Source: Buxus sempervirens
Taxonomy: Eukaryota; Streptophyta; Magnoliopsida; Buxales; Buxaceae
NCBI GenBank assembly: GCA_947561395.2
Contig: OX387190.1
Location: 35,886,392-35,950,391 of the forward strand
Direction: 5' to 3'
Length of the DNA stretch: 64,000 nt
The notes beneath the pieces were generated by a model, which was not told the origin of the DNA, did not search any database, and saw nothing but the letters and a program-made list of their open reading frames with translations. Of the stretch, positions 11,920 to 23,859 are shown piece by piece. Positions within the stretch are counted from its first letter, which is position 1, and each line of letters begins with the position of its first letter. A program made the translations under genes and the position numbers.

Positions 11920-14379
11920 TGTGAGACATGGAAAAATCACCGAGATGATTCCCTTCATCATCACACGGGTTCAACGAAAATGGGAGAGTCGCCACCATTC
12001 AATTTTGGTGTGAATGTGCACAAAAAATCATCAAGATAAGTAAAAGGGCAAATCTAGAGTAAAAATAACTCTACTTGAAAATAAAATCCAGAGATGGATA
12101 AGGGGATTAGATTATGAATGGGGGAAGGTGTTAGGCACCCCCATTCACCTACGCAAGGTGGTTGCCAAGTGTTGTTCATGCTCAAAAATAAGAAAGCTTG
12201 CTAAAACAATCAAAAAAACCTTGAAAAAGGATTAAACAAATGTATGATACTTTCACATGAGAAATCCAATGAACTCCAGATCCTCTTTTATGTCAATATC
12301 ACTTCTGGGATATCACCATTAGATGGAAATCAAAGCAAAACTTGAATAAAACCAAGTTAAGACAAATCCGAAAAATTCGGTAAAAGATGGAGCCATTTGT
12401 CTTGAAATAATTCAAATCAAGTTTAAATTGAATCAAAACAAATCCATTTGAAAGATTATGATAAATAGAAGACTCGTGCAAATTTTCAATTAAATCCAGT
12501 TAAAACCCTAGGAGTTATGCTCCTTTGAAATCTGCTGTTGGAAAGTGTTAAAAGTAACAAGTGAGCAACTTTGGAAATTCATTTAGAAAAATTGGCTCTA
12601 TATAAATCCGTGAAATTTGGCATGAATTAAGTATACAGAGCCATCTTTCAAATGAAACTAGCCTCATACAAAAATTCATCCGGATGTGCTTTGGATGACC
12701 TCCCGAACAGGCCCCGAAGATCACAGATTTACCCAGCAATGTGTTGTTGAGCAGTTCTGAGTAAATTTGTTACCCATGACACAAATGGCATCAAAAAAAA
12801 TATGAAACCACATGGATTTGAAATTAGACTTCCGAAGGAAAACACAGAAACAAAAATCACTCGAATCGGACTTAAAACGAACACATGGCGCTCAGTCAAA
12901 GTGACAGGTTCTGCAATCTGGCCGGAACTGACTTATCAACTTCGACTGAGTGGTGTCAAAAATCCACTCCATAAAAATTAATGAAATTTTACAGACATAA
13001 ACTAGACAGCTTCACCTTTCCCATGGCTTAGGAATCACTCCAAAATTCATCCGATTGATGATATTTATGAGTGTCCGAAGTTAGGGTACAACTGCTGTCC
13101 AGTTTAGACCTTTTTAAGTAAAATCAATCCAAAACGGTGATCAAATGTTTGTGATCCGTGCAATATGAATCAAAATCATTTGAAAAATTGTTGAAGAGCC
13201 TTTAGGTGGAAATAGGGCACAAGGTTTGCTCACCATCCTCTCCGTTTGGGGGGAATATGCCAAAAACCTTAAAATTGAGCAAAACGCCCAAAACCGAGAG
13301 GTTAGACCGTGAGGTCTTCAATACTTGCTTGAAATCAACTTGAAAATCATTGAGATATATCCCAAAATTGCTTGGGGCTATTTATTTGAGATCTATCACA
13401 ATGAATGCAATAGATCCGAAATGCAAGCCGATTCCGTAAAAAAACGGGTGCTATGTGTGTATGTGTAAAAATCATTTCTTCAATCACAACATAACAACAT
13501 ATGTCATTCATATCAATCAAATGGGGTTCTAAAAAGACTTAGGGTTCTGTTCTATTCTCGTTTCCCTTAGTTCTCTCTCCCTGTTTTACGGTTCTTAGAG
13601 ATAATCTTGGGGGTACTTTGAGTATGAAATGGTTTTCATAGAACAAAAGGCTTTTAAAAAGGGTTCTAACACTAAGGATCAATCCTCAGTCTCGTTTCCC
13701 CTAGATCTCGTCTTCACGTTTTACGGCTAGAGGGAGTCTTGAGGTACTTTGAGTAGAGGAAGGGGTTGCATACACAAAGATTAGGCCATTATTCTACAGA
13801 AAGGTAGAAGAAAAGAACTATTCCTAGAATGTAAAGACAGAAACATAAAGAGGGTTTTAGGCTTTCCTGGGTTTCTGGAAGCAGTGCGGCAGCGGTTCCC
13901 TTCTTCACTTGGAGCTCTTCAACCTCCAACTTATTGGCCATTTGCTTAAGGAGGAGCCTCCTATTTATAGGCAAAGGCTAGGGTTAAGGTTTGCATAATG
14001 TTAGACACAAAATGATGTCTAGAGTCCACTAACCTAAAACCTAAGGCTATTTCCAAAATTTCCACTCCTTTAATGAATGATATGATGGTAAAAAGTGAAA
14101 ACTCTCGGAAAACCCTAATTTTGAGCAAAAACCTTGTATCCTACAACTCAAATCGGATACAAGCATTTATTTTTGTATCCGACACATGTCGTCGGATACA
14201 CTAATATCTGCTTGTATCCGATGACTTCTGTTGGATATACAAGGGTTTGCTTGTATCCGACCTGAGTTGTCGGATACAAGAAGAAATGCATAAATCTGAA
14301 TTTTTGTGCTGTTTTTAAAGGAAAGAATGATTTTTGCCAATTATCCATCATTTTTACTGTGCAATTTGGGGTGTCTACA
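11920..14379 (-). mobile_element. Solo LTR, family TGTAGACACCCC, TSD GTACT
   Basis: TSD GTACT at 11915-11919 and 14380-14384. On the minus strand it begins TGTAGACACCCC and ends CATGTCTCACA; 2460 bp. A TATA box (CTATAAATAGGAG) lies on the minus strand near 13965. Upstream of it, at 14135-14277, are four imperfect palindromes of GTATCCG...CGGATAC type. Two further copies are at 18489-20759 and 45981-47412. The length and end sequence suggest a Ty3/gypsy-type family, but there is no internal coding sequence to prove it. Confidence 0.88.
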
Positions 14380-14670
14380 GTACTCTTCTCATTTCTTCGT
14401 ATAGGAGATCCCCCTACCATGGGGATCTTATTTGCACGTGAAGGAAAACAAACAGGGTAGATAAAATAATAAAACTAAGGTTTAAAGCGATCAAGAAAAG
14501 AAAATATACTCAAAGGAATTTCATTTCCATGTATGTCGTATAAGACACAACACTATTCCTCACCTTAATATTACCTTGTCTATTTGAATAGGTGATGACC
14601 TCCGAGTGGGTAGACAGCTGTGAAAGGTCTCCCTTTGTCTTCAAATCCCTTCCTCTAGCTTTCTTTAAGG
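14380..14670. other. Short unassigned stretch inside the Mutator-like element
   Basis: It lies between a solo LTR and a MITE-like element. I see no gene and no recognisable repeat. Confidence 0.4.
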
Positions 14671-16216
14671 TAGTGTTTGGTTCCTTGGATTTTGAAGGAA
14701 AAGAAAAGAAATTTGCAAAAGTTTCGTTTCCCTGTTTGGTATCATCTAAGAAGGTATCATCGGCCCAAATATTTTTCTCTCAAAACCTGGTCATTTTGGA
14801 AGAAACGAAAATAAGAGAGATTTGGGGAGAAACTTCTATCGACAAAACGCGCGAATACCCCGACCATAACCTCTTCCAAATCTCGACCCCAAAGCATGAA
14901 GGTTCCTCTTCCTCATTGAATGCTTCTCTTCTTTCGGTGAAGAAGCAGCCATTGTTCAAATGAGCCAATGAGAGACGGACATGGAAGGAATCGATCGTTG
15001 AGGCTATAAAAGCAATATAAGATAGCAAAAGAGAAACAGAACAAGAAAACCCCAGTAGAGAGGAGGCTGAACATGATTTCTTCTCATTTTCTGTTTTTCT
15101 CCGTGATTATGAGAAGGGTCTTTTTTCATTTACTATTGACAGATCGGAAGAGATAAACGATGAGAGTTCTGGGGGAGAGTTCTGGGTTGTGGTTATTTTT
15201 GGGTTTTTGTAGAGTTAGCAGGGGTTAGGGTTTTGGGAGGGTGTTTTTTTGAGGTGGAGGAGTTGGGAGGTGGGTTTAGTTGGGTTTTTGTTTCCTTGTT
15301 TTGTTTTGAGTTGGATGTTTGTGTTTTTTTTAGTAGCAAGAATGTAAGTCACACAATTTGTAATTCCCATCACATAAATCCTGGAAAAACTGGCAAGAAA
15401 TTGAAATCAAAATTTTCATCGTAGTGGCTGTATCTCTTCAAGTGCAAAATTGCGAAGGTCAGATTAAATGTGCTTCTCCTCATCGTAGTGGCTGTATCTC
15501 TTCGGTCCAATTCCTTTGCCATCAGTTGCCTTCAAAATGCAGGCTCTATCGGCTTTACCTCTTCGGCATGTTGTCCTTCCTAAGCCGACTAACATGAATA
15601 AAAAATGTGCTTCTCCTCATCGTAAACTACAAACCCTACTTGCTTCTCTTCCCAAGCTCCTTTGTCCTTGATCTTCTTATAGGAAACTAGGGAAGGATGG
15701 CAGTGAGGTGGGATCAGAGAGGGCTTCGTCATTTTGATTATTTCGTTTTAGTTGGATGTTTGTGTTGATTGTTGTTGTGATAAGAAAAAATATGGGGTTT
15801 CGATTTTGATCTGTTGGAGGTCATTTGGAGATGAAACGTTGTTGTGTTTACTTCCGTTGTTAGAAAGTTTGAGATTTGGGGTTTTGAGTTGAATCATTTG
15901 TAAATCTCAATTTTGCTTTGGGACCAATACTGAATCCAATGAGAATTGTCAAAGCCAAGAATTATGGGTTTATTGAAGTACCAATTTTTATTAGATACTT
16001 AAAACGACATTGATGGGGTTGGTTGCTTGGTTTCTTTTCATTTTCTTTGCAAATAACCAAACAAAAGAAAGTAATTTCTTAAAAAATTTCTTCTTTGTTT
16101 TCTCTAGCACACCAAACAAGAGAAAATTCATTCATTTCATTTCTTTTCTCTTCTTTTCATTTCTTTTTGGGGTTTATTTTTTTTCTCCCTAAATCTAAGG
16201 TTCCAAACACAGCCTA
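14671..16216. mobile_element. Probable non-autonomous DNA element with TGTTTGG-type ends
   Basis: The left end reads TAGTGTTTGGTTCCTTGGAT. The right end read inward gives TAGGCTGTGTTTGGAACCTT. Both ends continue into similar purine-rich sequence (GAAAAGAAA). No clear TSD was found and no transposase is visible. Short open frames here are low-complexity artefacts. Confidence 0.45.
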
Positions 16217-16929
16217 AGTGTGTTGAAAGAGAAATGATGAAAAAGGGAGAGATTAAAAGGGTGAAAGGGTCATTTTTTGGGAGATTTGGTGGCTTGGGTA
16301 TGAGAAAGATGATGTGGGTGTTCGCCGGTTCACAAGACAAAGTGGGAGACGATAGGGGGTAAAAAAAGATTGAAGGGAGATGAGAGAGCCGGCAAGAGTG
16401 GGACAAAACCAAAACTCAAGGGGGCCAGCAAGTTCAAAGAGAAAAAGGAGAGTGAGAGTCCTCTTTTTTCTGCAATGACCGAATGGTCAAGTAAATCATG
16501 ATGGGCTGTAGTCCCTTTTTTTTATAAAAAGAATCGAAAGTGCACTCAAAACAAAATAAAAAAAAAGAGATACAAAAGCGGGAAATAACTTTGCTCACCT
16601 CCGCATAACTTACATGTGTGGACGTAAAAAAACAAAGAAATCGGCCTAAATCCCTACCATCTTATCTTTGCAAATGTTATTTTATTATTATTACTTTTTT
16701 TTTAAAAAGGCCTACTTTCCCAAATTTACCATTCTTGTCTTGTAGGTTTGAAGGATTCTCCACACATGCGAGAATTCCTTTTTCTATTTTATTTTTTATT
16801 TATCTTAAATCTATCAATTAGATATTTTTCAAAATAATATTATTATATTCTTAGATTTTTTATTTAATGTCTTTTCTCTGATCTTTGCCACATGTGCAGA
16901 TTTTCCCAAGATTTTGACAGCTTATAACT
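16217..16929. other. Unassigned AT-rich DNA inside the Mutator-like element
   Basis: No gene, RNA gene or terminal repeat recognised. Confidence 0.4.
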
Positions 16930-17645
16930 CTTTCATCCGATGTCCGATTTTAGCAAATTTAGTATTGTTAGGATCAGTGTAAGATTCCTTATCCACTGAA
17001 CTTGAGTTTAGCAGCGAACTGAGATTTTTAGCAGAAGTGAAAAACTGCTATATGAAAGTCAATTTTGCTCATATCTTTTAATCCGGGACCCCGATTCCCG
17101 TAAACTCAGTTGTGTTAGACTCGTGTCGAGATTCTCTATCCAATGGTATGAAATTTGGCAGCTGAATTGGGATTTAGCATAAAGCCAATTTCTGCTATTT
17201 CCAGGTTTGACCGACCCACAATTTCCTCATCCAAACTCCGATTCCAGCAAATACAGTTGCGTTGGGATCGGGTCGAGATTCTCTATCCGCTGGTATAAAA
17301 TTGAACCGTTGGTTCAGCTTTAGCAGAAAGTCAAAACTGCTCCCCGGGAGCCGGTTTTGCTCAAAATTCCCAATCTGGAACCCCGATTCCAGCAAACTTG
17401 GTTGCGTTGGAATCGTGCCAAAGTGCTCTTTCTACTGGGACCAGATTAGATAGCTAATCTGGGTTTTAGCAAAAATTCGATTTCTGCTATTCCCAGTTTT
17501 GATCAACCCACAATTTCTTCATCTAGACTTCGATTTGGACAAACTTGGTGTCGCTAGAACCATATCGAAATCCTCTTTCCAATTGTATGAAGTTTGGTGG
17601 TCAATTCGCAACGGATAAAAAAATCAACTTTTTGACCCTTCCGGG
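16930..17645. repeat. Imperfect tandem repeat, period about 147 bp, five copies
   Basis: The landmark CCGATT (CGATT in the last copy), followed by AGCAAA and a GTTGNGTTRGRATC-like block, recurs at about 16944, 17091, 17238, 17383 and 17530. The spacings are 148, 147, 145 and 147. Each unit also has a TTTAGCA(G/A)A and a CTCTATCC-like block. Units are strongly diverged. No coding frame spans them. Confidence 0.65.
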
Positions 17646-18080
17646 TTTGACTTTCTAATTAGGGTTTTCATTTTCGGCATTTCTGGTGCGCAAAAATGAG
17701 GTGCTGATAGCATGCATAAGAAAACGATGCGTGGACATTCAATAAATGAGATTTTTTCACAAAAGACAATACACACGACAGAGTCCCTTCCATCCATTTT
17801 TCCTTTTTGCCGTTAGTCATCCATTTTTCCTTTTTTTTTATTTTGGCAAAAAAAGCACGGTAGCTCAGCAATAAGCCCACGTGTCTTTTTTTTTTTTTGG
17901 GTAAATAGCCCACGTGTCTCATGAGATGTGTACCTGCATCTCACAATTATTATTATTTTGTGTTTGGAAAAAACAGAAACTAGAATTGTATTATTCTGCA
18001 CTATCAAAAAATAAATAAATAATTGTATTAATCTGGAAACTGATTTGTACGAACGTATCTACGTATCTCTTGAACGTATC
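17646..18080. other. Unassigned stretch with CACGTGTC duplicates
   Basis: It contains two close repeats of AGCCCACGTGTCT (near 17874 and 17906) and T-runs. No gene is seen. Confidence 0.4.
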
Positions 18081-21000
18081 GGGGCATAGTGAGACTTGTA
18101 ACCAGGCATGGTGAGACTTGGCATGTAGTACTTGGACTTATAACCTAGCATGGTAGGACTTGTAACGAGGCATGGTGGGACTTGTAACACGCATGGTGGG
18201 ACTTGTATCGGGGCATGATGGGACTTGTAACCGGGCATGGTGGGACTTGTAACTGAAATCCCCATCATAATCCACGCGTCGTTTCCTATCATGCGTGGTT
18301 ATAAGTCCCACCATGCCTTGTTACAAGTCCTATCATGCGTGTTTATAAGTCTCACCATGCCTGGTTACAAGTCCTACAATGTCTGGTTACAAGTCCCACC
18401 ATGCCCTGTTACAAGTCCCACCATGCCTGGTTACAAGTCTTACCATGCCTTGTTACAAGTCCCACAATGCCTGATTACGAGTCCTACCTGTGAGACATGG
18501 GAAAATCACCGGAATGATCATCCCTCCGTCAACACACGGGCTCAACGCAAAAATTGGGAGAGTCGCCACCATTCATGATTTTGGGGTGAGAATGGACACC
18601 AAAGAGTTCAAAATAAGCAAAAAGTGAAAAAAAGAAACATTTTAGGATAAAAATAATCCTACTTGAAAATCAAATCCAGAGATGGGTAAGGGGATTAGAT
18701 TATGAAAGGGGGAAGGTGTTAGGCACCCCCATTCATCCACACGAAGTGGTTGCCAAGTGTATGTTCATGCAAAAAATAGAAAGCTTGCTAAAATCATAGA
18801 AAACCTTGAAAAAGGACTAATGTATGATATTTTCACATGAAGATCTAAATGGATTTTAGATCCTCTCTTATTTCAATATCATTTCTGGAATATCTCAAAA
18901 GATGGAAATCCAAAGCTCAAGTTGCTTAAAACCAAGTTAAATCAAATCCGGAAAATTCGGTAAAAAGTATGCCATTTGTCTTGAAATCATTCAAATCCAA
19001 TTCTAAATTGAACCAAACCAGATCCCTTTGAAATGTTAGGGTAAATAAGAGTCTCATGCAAAATTTCACTTCATTCCGATGAAAAATCTAGGAGTTATGC
19101 TCCTTTGAAGTTGCTGCTGGGATTTTTAAAAGTGGTAAGTGGGCAACTTTGGAAAATTGTCTAGAAAAATCCACTACACAAAAGTCCACGAAATTTGGTG
19201 TGATTGAAGTTTGTATGGCCATATTTCCATAGAAACTAGCCTCATACAAATATCCCTTCGGGTGTGCCTTGGGTGGTCTCCCGAACAGGCCCCGAAGATC
19301 ACAGATTTACCCAGAAAAGTACAAATGAACAGTTTTGAGTAAATCGGCTACCAATAATTCAAATGGAATCCAAAAAATATGAAACCAACTGGATTTGAAA
19401 ATAGACTCATAAAGGAGTACCCAGAAATAAAAACCACTCGAATCGGACTTAAAACGAACACATGGCGGTCCATCGAAGTGACAAGTTCTGTATTTGAATC
19501 TGAACTGTCCACTCAACTTCGACAGAGAGGTGTCAAAAATCCGCTAGATAGAAATTTGTGAAATTTGGTGGACATAAACTAGACAGCCTCACCTTTCCCA
19601 TGGTTTTAGAATCACCCCAAAATTCATCCGGATGATGAAGTTACGGGCGTCCGAAGTAAGGGTACAGGTACTGTCAAGCTAAGCCACTTTTGAAGAAATC
19701 CAAATCCGAAAATTGACAAAAAGTGTGTGATTCGTGTGAGATGAATCCAAAACCTTTGAAAAACATTTTAAAACACTCCAGAATTTGATTGAGGCCATTT
19801 ATTGGAGATTTATCACAATGAATGTAATAAATCCTCAAATGTGAGCCTATTCACCAAAAAAAATGTAATATGTGTGCAAAAGTGAAAAACCAAGCAAGAT
19901 CAATACAACATGCATATAGATTCAACAAAATAGGTTCTAGCATAGCCTAGGGTTCCGTTCCATTATCGTTTCCCTCTGTTCTCTTTAAGATAATCAAGGG
20001 TACTTTGAATATGGAACGGTTTACAATCAATCAAAAAGGCCTTATGCTACATAGGTTCTAGCACTAGGGTCAATCCCCAGTCTCGTTTCTCCTAGATCCG
20101 CCTTCACGTTTTACGGCTAGGGGAGTCTTGAGATACTTTGAGCCGGGGAAGGATTTCCACACATACAAACAAGGCTTTACACTACAGAAAGGTAGAAGAA
20201 GAGATCTAGATCTAGGAATGTAAAGACAGAAAATAAAAAGAAAAGTTGAGGCTTACCTGAGTTCTGGAGGCGATTCCACAGCGGTTTTCTTCTTCTCTTG
20301 GAGTTCTTCTTTGCGAGAATTCAAAACAAGAGTTGTGTGCCATTTGCTCAAGGAGGAGGCTCCTATTTATAGGCAAGGGCTAAGGTCATTGGTAGAAACA
20401 ATTTAATGTCTAGAACCCCTCCAACCTAAACCCTAAGGTTATTTCCGCGATTTCCCCTCATTTAATGAGGGACATGATGGTAAAAGTGAAAAGCCCTCGG
20501 AAAACCCTAATTTTGAGCAAACTTAAGGTATCCGGTATGTCAGACCGGATAACAAAGGGCCTTAAGGTATCCGGTACATGGTACCGGATACACTAAGGCT
20601 CACATGTATCCGGTATGAGTATCCGGATACGGGAAAGGGTACTTGTATCCGGATTGAGTATCCGGATACAGGTAAAAGTTTATTTTCTTCAAATTCTGTG
20701 CTGGCTTTCCAGGAGATAATGATTTTTGATGATTGTTTGTGCAATTTGGGGTGTCTACACTACCATGCCTGATTACAAGTCCTACCATGCCCGGTTACAA
20801 GTCCCACCATGCCTGGTTACAAAGTCTACCATGCTTGGTTACAAGTCCAAGTCCCACCATGCCTAGTTACAAGTCTTACCATGCTCTGTTATAAGTCCCA
20901 CCATGCCAGGTTACAAGTCCTACCATGTCTGGTTACAAGTCTCATCATGCCCCGTTACAAGTCCTACCATGCTTGGTTACAAGTTCCACTATGGCCCGTT

Positions 21001-21131
21001 ACAAGCCCCATCATACCTAGTTACAAGTCTTACCATGCCTTGTTACAAGTCCCACCATGCTTGATTACAAGTCATACTATGCTTGGTTACAAGTCCCACC
21101 ATGCTTGGTTACAAGTCCCACCATGCCCGTT
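18081..21131. repeat. 22-bp minisatellite in inverted arms, interrupted by a solo LTR
   Basis: The unit TTACAAGTCCCACCATGCCT plus two bases repeats about 9 times at 18294-18488 and about 16 times at 20760-21131. The two blocks form one array split by the LTR at 18489-20759. At 18081-18252, about 8 units lie in the opposite orientation. The arms are separated by a spacer (18253-18293) containing ACTGAAATC and CCACGCGTCG, which recurs at the far end of the array (21258-21279). Open frames through it are repeat translations. Confidence 0.92.
18489..20759 (-). mobile_element. Solo LTR, family TGTAGACACCCC, TSD CTACC
   Basis: TSD CTACC at 18484-18488 and 20760-20764, both inside minisatellite units, so the array was in place first. 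On the minus strand it begins TGTAGACACCCC and ends CATGTCTCACA; 2271 bp. It is clearly homologous to 11920-14379 and 45981-47412. The palindrome array lies at about 20528-20669 and the minus-strand TATA box (CTATAAATAGG) near 20360. Confidence 0.9.
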
Positions 21132-21279
21132 ATCATATTTTGAATTTTTAAAGATATTTACTCAAACAGGAAACGTCTAACGTCCGTTGCTAAAGTCATA
21201 GTCTGTTAGTGGACAGACACGTGAGTTGGAGCATCCCATCACAACCCACGACCATAAAAACTGAAATCTCCACGCGTCG

Positions 21280-23188
21280 TGTAAAACCCAGAATTTTTAA
21301 GAAATTTTAATTAAGGGTAAATAGGGGATTAAAGGATTTAATGAGGTTAATTAAGTCAAATTTTTAAAAGAAAAGGTGGTTTGGTTTGTTTTGGGTCTAG
21401 TGATTCTAGGTTGATTATAGTGGATCGGTTCAGTTCAAGTGAAGCAGTTTAAGTGATCGAATTCAGTTTAGTTGGGTTGGGTGCAAATTTTAAAAAGGTT
21501 TAAGTGGATTTAGTTGGTTTAGGTATAAAATTGAATTTAATTGGTTTATTTAGGTTTAGTTGGGTTTGGTTTAGAGGTTTAATGGGTTAATCAATTAATT
21601 TTCTTGGGTTCGGTTTAGTGGGTTGGTTAGTTGGTTAATCGGTTTATTTAAAACTATTATATAAATTGAAGTGGGTTTAATTGGGTTTAAGTGGTTTCTT
21701 TAAGAGGGTTTAGTTGGTTTAGTGGTTTATTTAAGTGGCTTGGTTTAGTTGACTGGTTGGGTTGATTTCGGTTCAATTAAACCGGGTTAAGTGGTTTGAT
21801 TTTAAAAAAATAAAATATATCCTTTATATATCAAACAGGAGAACCGAGGGTTCTCATTTCTTTTATCCACATTAGAGGAGAAAAGGGGCGCAGGGAGAGA
21901 AGGGGAGAAAGAAGAAGAAAAAGAAGAAGGGAGAAGAAGAGAAGGAGGAGGGTTGATCGAACTGATTAAGGTAAGTAGCTTTGTTTTCTCTCTCTTGCTG
22001 TTTTCACAAATTAAAGCTTGGTGTGAAATTCTATAATGATGATCTTAAATTGATGAAATTGTTAGATTTAGTTTAAATTAGTATGCTTAAGTTACAGTAA
22101 CTGATTTCAAGTTGTTTGGTAGCCTAAATGGAGCATGAAAAATCTTCAAAAATAAATTTTACGGACTGGTTTGGGGTTCGAGGTGGGGGAGACGACCTTT
22201 AAAGAAATAATTACATTTTGATGCAAAAGGATAAAGTAATTAAACATTGATCCTATTTTAAAAAGTAATCAGTTTTTAGTGTAAAATTTACACTGTATTG
22301 ATAAATTGGTATATAAAACTTAAAGAATTATGTTTTAGTTCCGATTTCAGTTAAATTAAACAAATAAGTTCAAACCCTAAATAAATAATTACATTCTAGT
22401 TACATTTTGAAAGAAAAATCAAAATTCAAGAAAAACGTGTTTAAAAATGAATTTTAGGATTTGTAACTCAATTTAAAAATAAGATAATGACAATTTAATA
22501 ATAGTAAGGAGAAAAGTAATACTTGAGATGCAATCTGGCATATTGCATGAACAAAATTTTGGGAAAGTAATGGTTGAGATGAAAAAGGTTGAGATTTTAG
22601 TTTTAATTTGTTTTTCCTCCATGAGGGAGAGGTCTTCCATGAGGGAAGTGCCGCAATCTCTTTAATGCGTTTCCTCCATGAGGGAGAGGCCTTCCATGAG
22701 GGAAGTGCTGCGGCAAAGTATTCAAATTTCCACGAGTCCTGCCATGATTTGTTGGTTTTGATTGATACTCAGATTTGATTGGCATGCAGATTTATTCTAG
22801 TTGTCTTGTATCTATTGATATATTACAGTGGGATTTTCCGGTTTATCCGCGTTATTGTTTCCGATGCATATTTTAATCTGGAGCATGTTTTAGAACTGTG
22901 AAAAATGTTTATGAGCATGCATGTGCTACTTACTGGGATATTCGTATCTTAGATCGTTTTGTTTTCAGATCTTGGAAAGGGCGATATCGGCGGGTAAACA
23001 TTTAGATCATGTGAGTATCAGGATATAGATATAATATTTCATTTGAGATGGGTTTAGTTGACTTTGATTTTATATTTAGAAGTTTTTTTGGTGTTTCCTG
23101 TACTCTGATTTGCGTTCCTGGGTGGATAAGTAACCTTTTGGTGAAAAGTTACGGTTTAGTCCACGTAACCCGGATCCGGGGCGTTACA
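21280..23188 (+). mobile_element. Probable solo LTR, TGTAAAACCCAG...GGCGTTACA
   Basis: Termini are TG...CA. The flanks are CGTCG (21275-21279) and CGTCA (23189-23193), 4 of 5 matching. The flanks join to give CCACGCGTCG followed by TTTCCTTATGC-like sequence, also seen intact at 18275-18295. A TATA-like TTTATATATC near 21820 precedes a purine-rich leader and a GTAAGT donor-like site near 21970. Inside, at 22614-22714, a 60-bp block (CCTCCATGAGGGAGAGG, then CTTCCATGAGGGAAGTG) is duplicated. 1909 bp, no coding region. Confidence 0.7.
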
Positions 23189-23440
23189 CGTCATTTCCTT
23201 ATGCATGCTGTAAAAGTGCCGTAGGAAACGACGCCGTAGAGGAAATCGGTCCAAAATAAATGTAGTGGCGGACTATTTAGCAAACTTCTCCCTGAATTGC
23301 TACTCTTGTTTTTGGTTTTTAAATTTTCCTTATGTTATAAATTTTGCTCGGAAGGATTACTTTTATGGTCGATCCTTCCCCAGATGTATTTCAATTAGTC
23401 GGTAATATATTAAAATCTTAATATAAAAAAAAAAAAGGAA

Positions 23441-23859
23441 TGATGCCACCCATGCCATGCCAAATTGCCAATATTGAATTCAGACATATTGTAGACTTTC
23501 TAGTCTTGACTTTTTATTTTTTATTTTTGTTGCTAATCTTTCTCGTCATGGTTTGAAGCACACAATGCTAGGCAAGGAACGTGATTGCACATGCGTGATG
23601 GGGCCCATGATGCCACCCATGCCATGCCAAATTGCCAATATTGAATTCAGACATATTGTAGACTTTCTAGTCTTGACTTTTTATTTTTTATTTTTGTTGC
23701 TAATCTTTCTCGTCATGGTTTGAACTTTGAAGTTACACAGAGTTACCCCAATGCTAGGCAAGGAACGTAATTGCACATGCGTGATGGGGCCCATTAGAAA
23801 GCCTTACATATCCTCGATCATTTCATTTGCAGAACATCTGTAGAGATAGATTACCAAGC
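23441..23859 (+). promoter_or_regulatory. Type-B P450 upstream region with a 167/187-bp tandem duplication
   Basis: The block beginning TGATGCCACCCATGCCATGC occurs at 23441-23607 and again at 23608-23794, nearly identical except for about 20 extra bases near 23725 in the second copy. Gene 4 has a single diverged copy (about 50907-51032). It contains GTAGACTTTCTAGTCTTGAC and GTCATGGTTTGAA, which relate to the type-A motif. The conserved leader (CTCGATCATTTCATTTGCAG) follows at about 23813. The duplication doubles any promoter sites for gene 2; effect unknown. Confidence 0.6.

Larger units (their letters stand above)
10275..23252. mobile_element. 13-kb Mutator-like element (long TIR, 9-bp TSD) hosting nested solo LTRs
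   Basis: The left end reads GGACCGATTTCCTCTACGGC. The right end read inward gives the same 20 bases, and similarity continues to about 45 bp with two mismatches. The flanks are GAAATAAAT (10266-10274) and AAAATAAAT (23253-23261), 8 of 9 matching. Deleting the element and one repeat restores the LINE RNase H frame (REIN then VVADYL), so the insertion is well supported. No MURA-type transposase or captured gene is visible; the interior is mainly repeats and LTRs. Its own sequence, without nested insertions, is probably a few kb. Assignment to Mutator rests on TSD length and long TIRs. Confidence 0.8.
9786..23436 (+). pseudogene. 5'-truncated LINE fragment with RNase H domain, split by a 13-kb insertion
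   Basis: The reading frame around 9930-10274 translates to a plant LINE-type RNase H domain: KVNTDGA, GAVIRDEDG, VEGLKAAR, then KIYREIN. The frame resumes at 23262 with VVADYLANFSLN and runs to a stop, a short tail and a poly(A) run (23425-23436). It is dead: there is an in-frame TAG at about 10072-10077, and the VES(D)S acidic residue reads Ala. A 52-bp duplication sits near its start. The homologous site upstream of gene 4 (about 50790-50905) lacks the fragment. The 5' boundary near 9786 is approximate. Confidence 0.82.

Noticed and set aside
18081-21131. Regularly spaced repeats considered as a CRISPR array
   Set aside because: Units are contiguous and diverged with no unique spacers, in a plant genome. 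This is a minisatellite.
18237-21180. Repeat proteins of 113 and 123 codons with GYKSHHA-type repeats
   Set aside because: They are translations of the 22-bp repeat; the frames are not interrupted only because the unit lacks stops in that phase.
23827-23859. Upstream extension of gene 2 (and of genes 3 and 4) by 11 codons
   Set aside because: The extension has no ATG start. It is conserved leader sequence; the aligned ATG at 23860 matches the gene 1 start.
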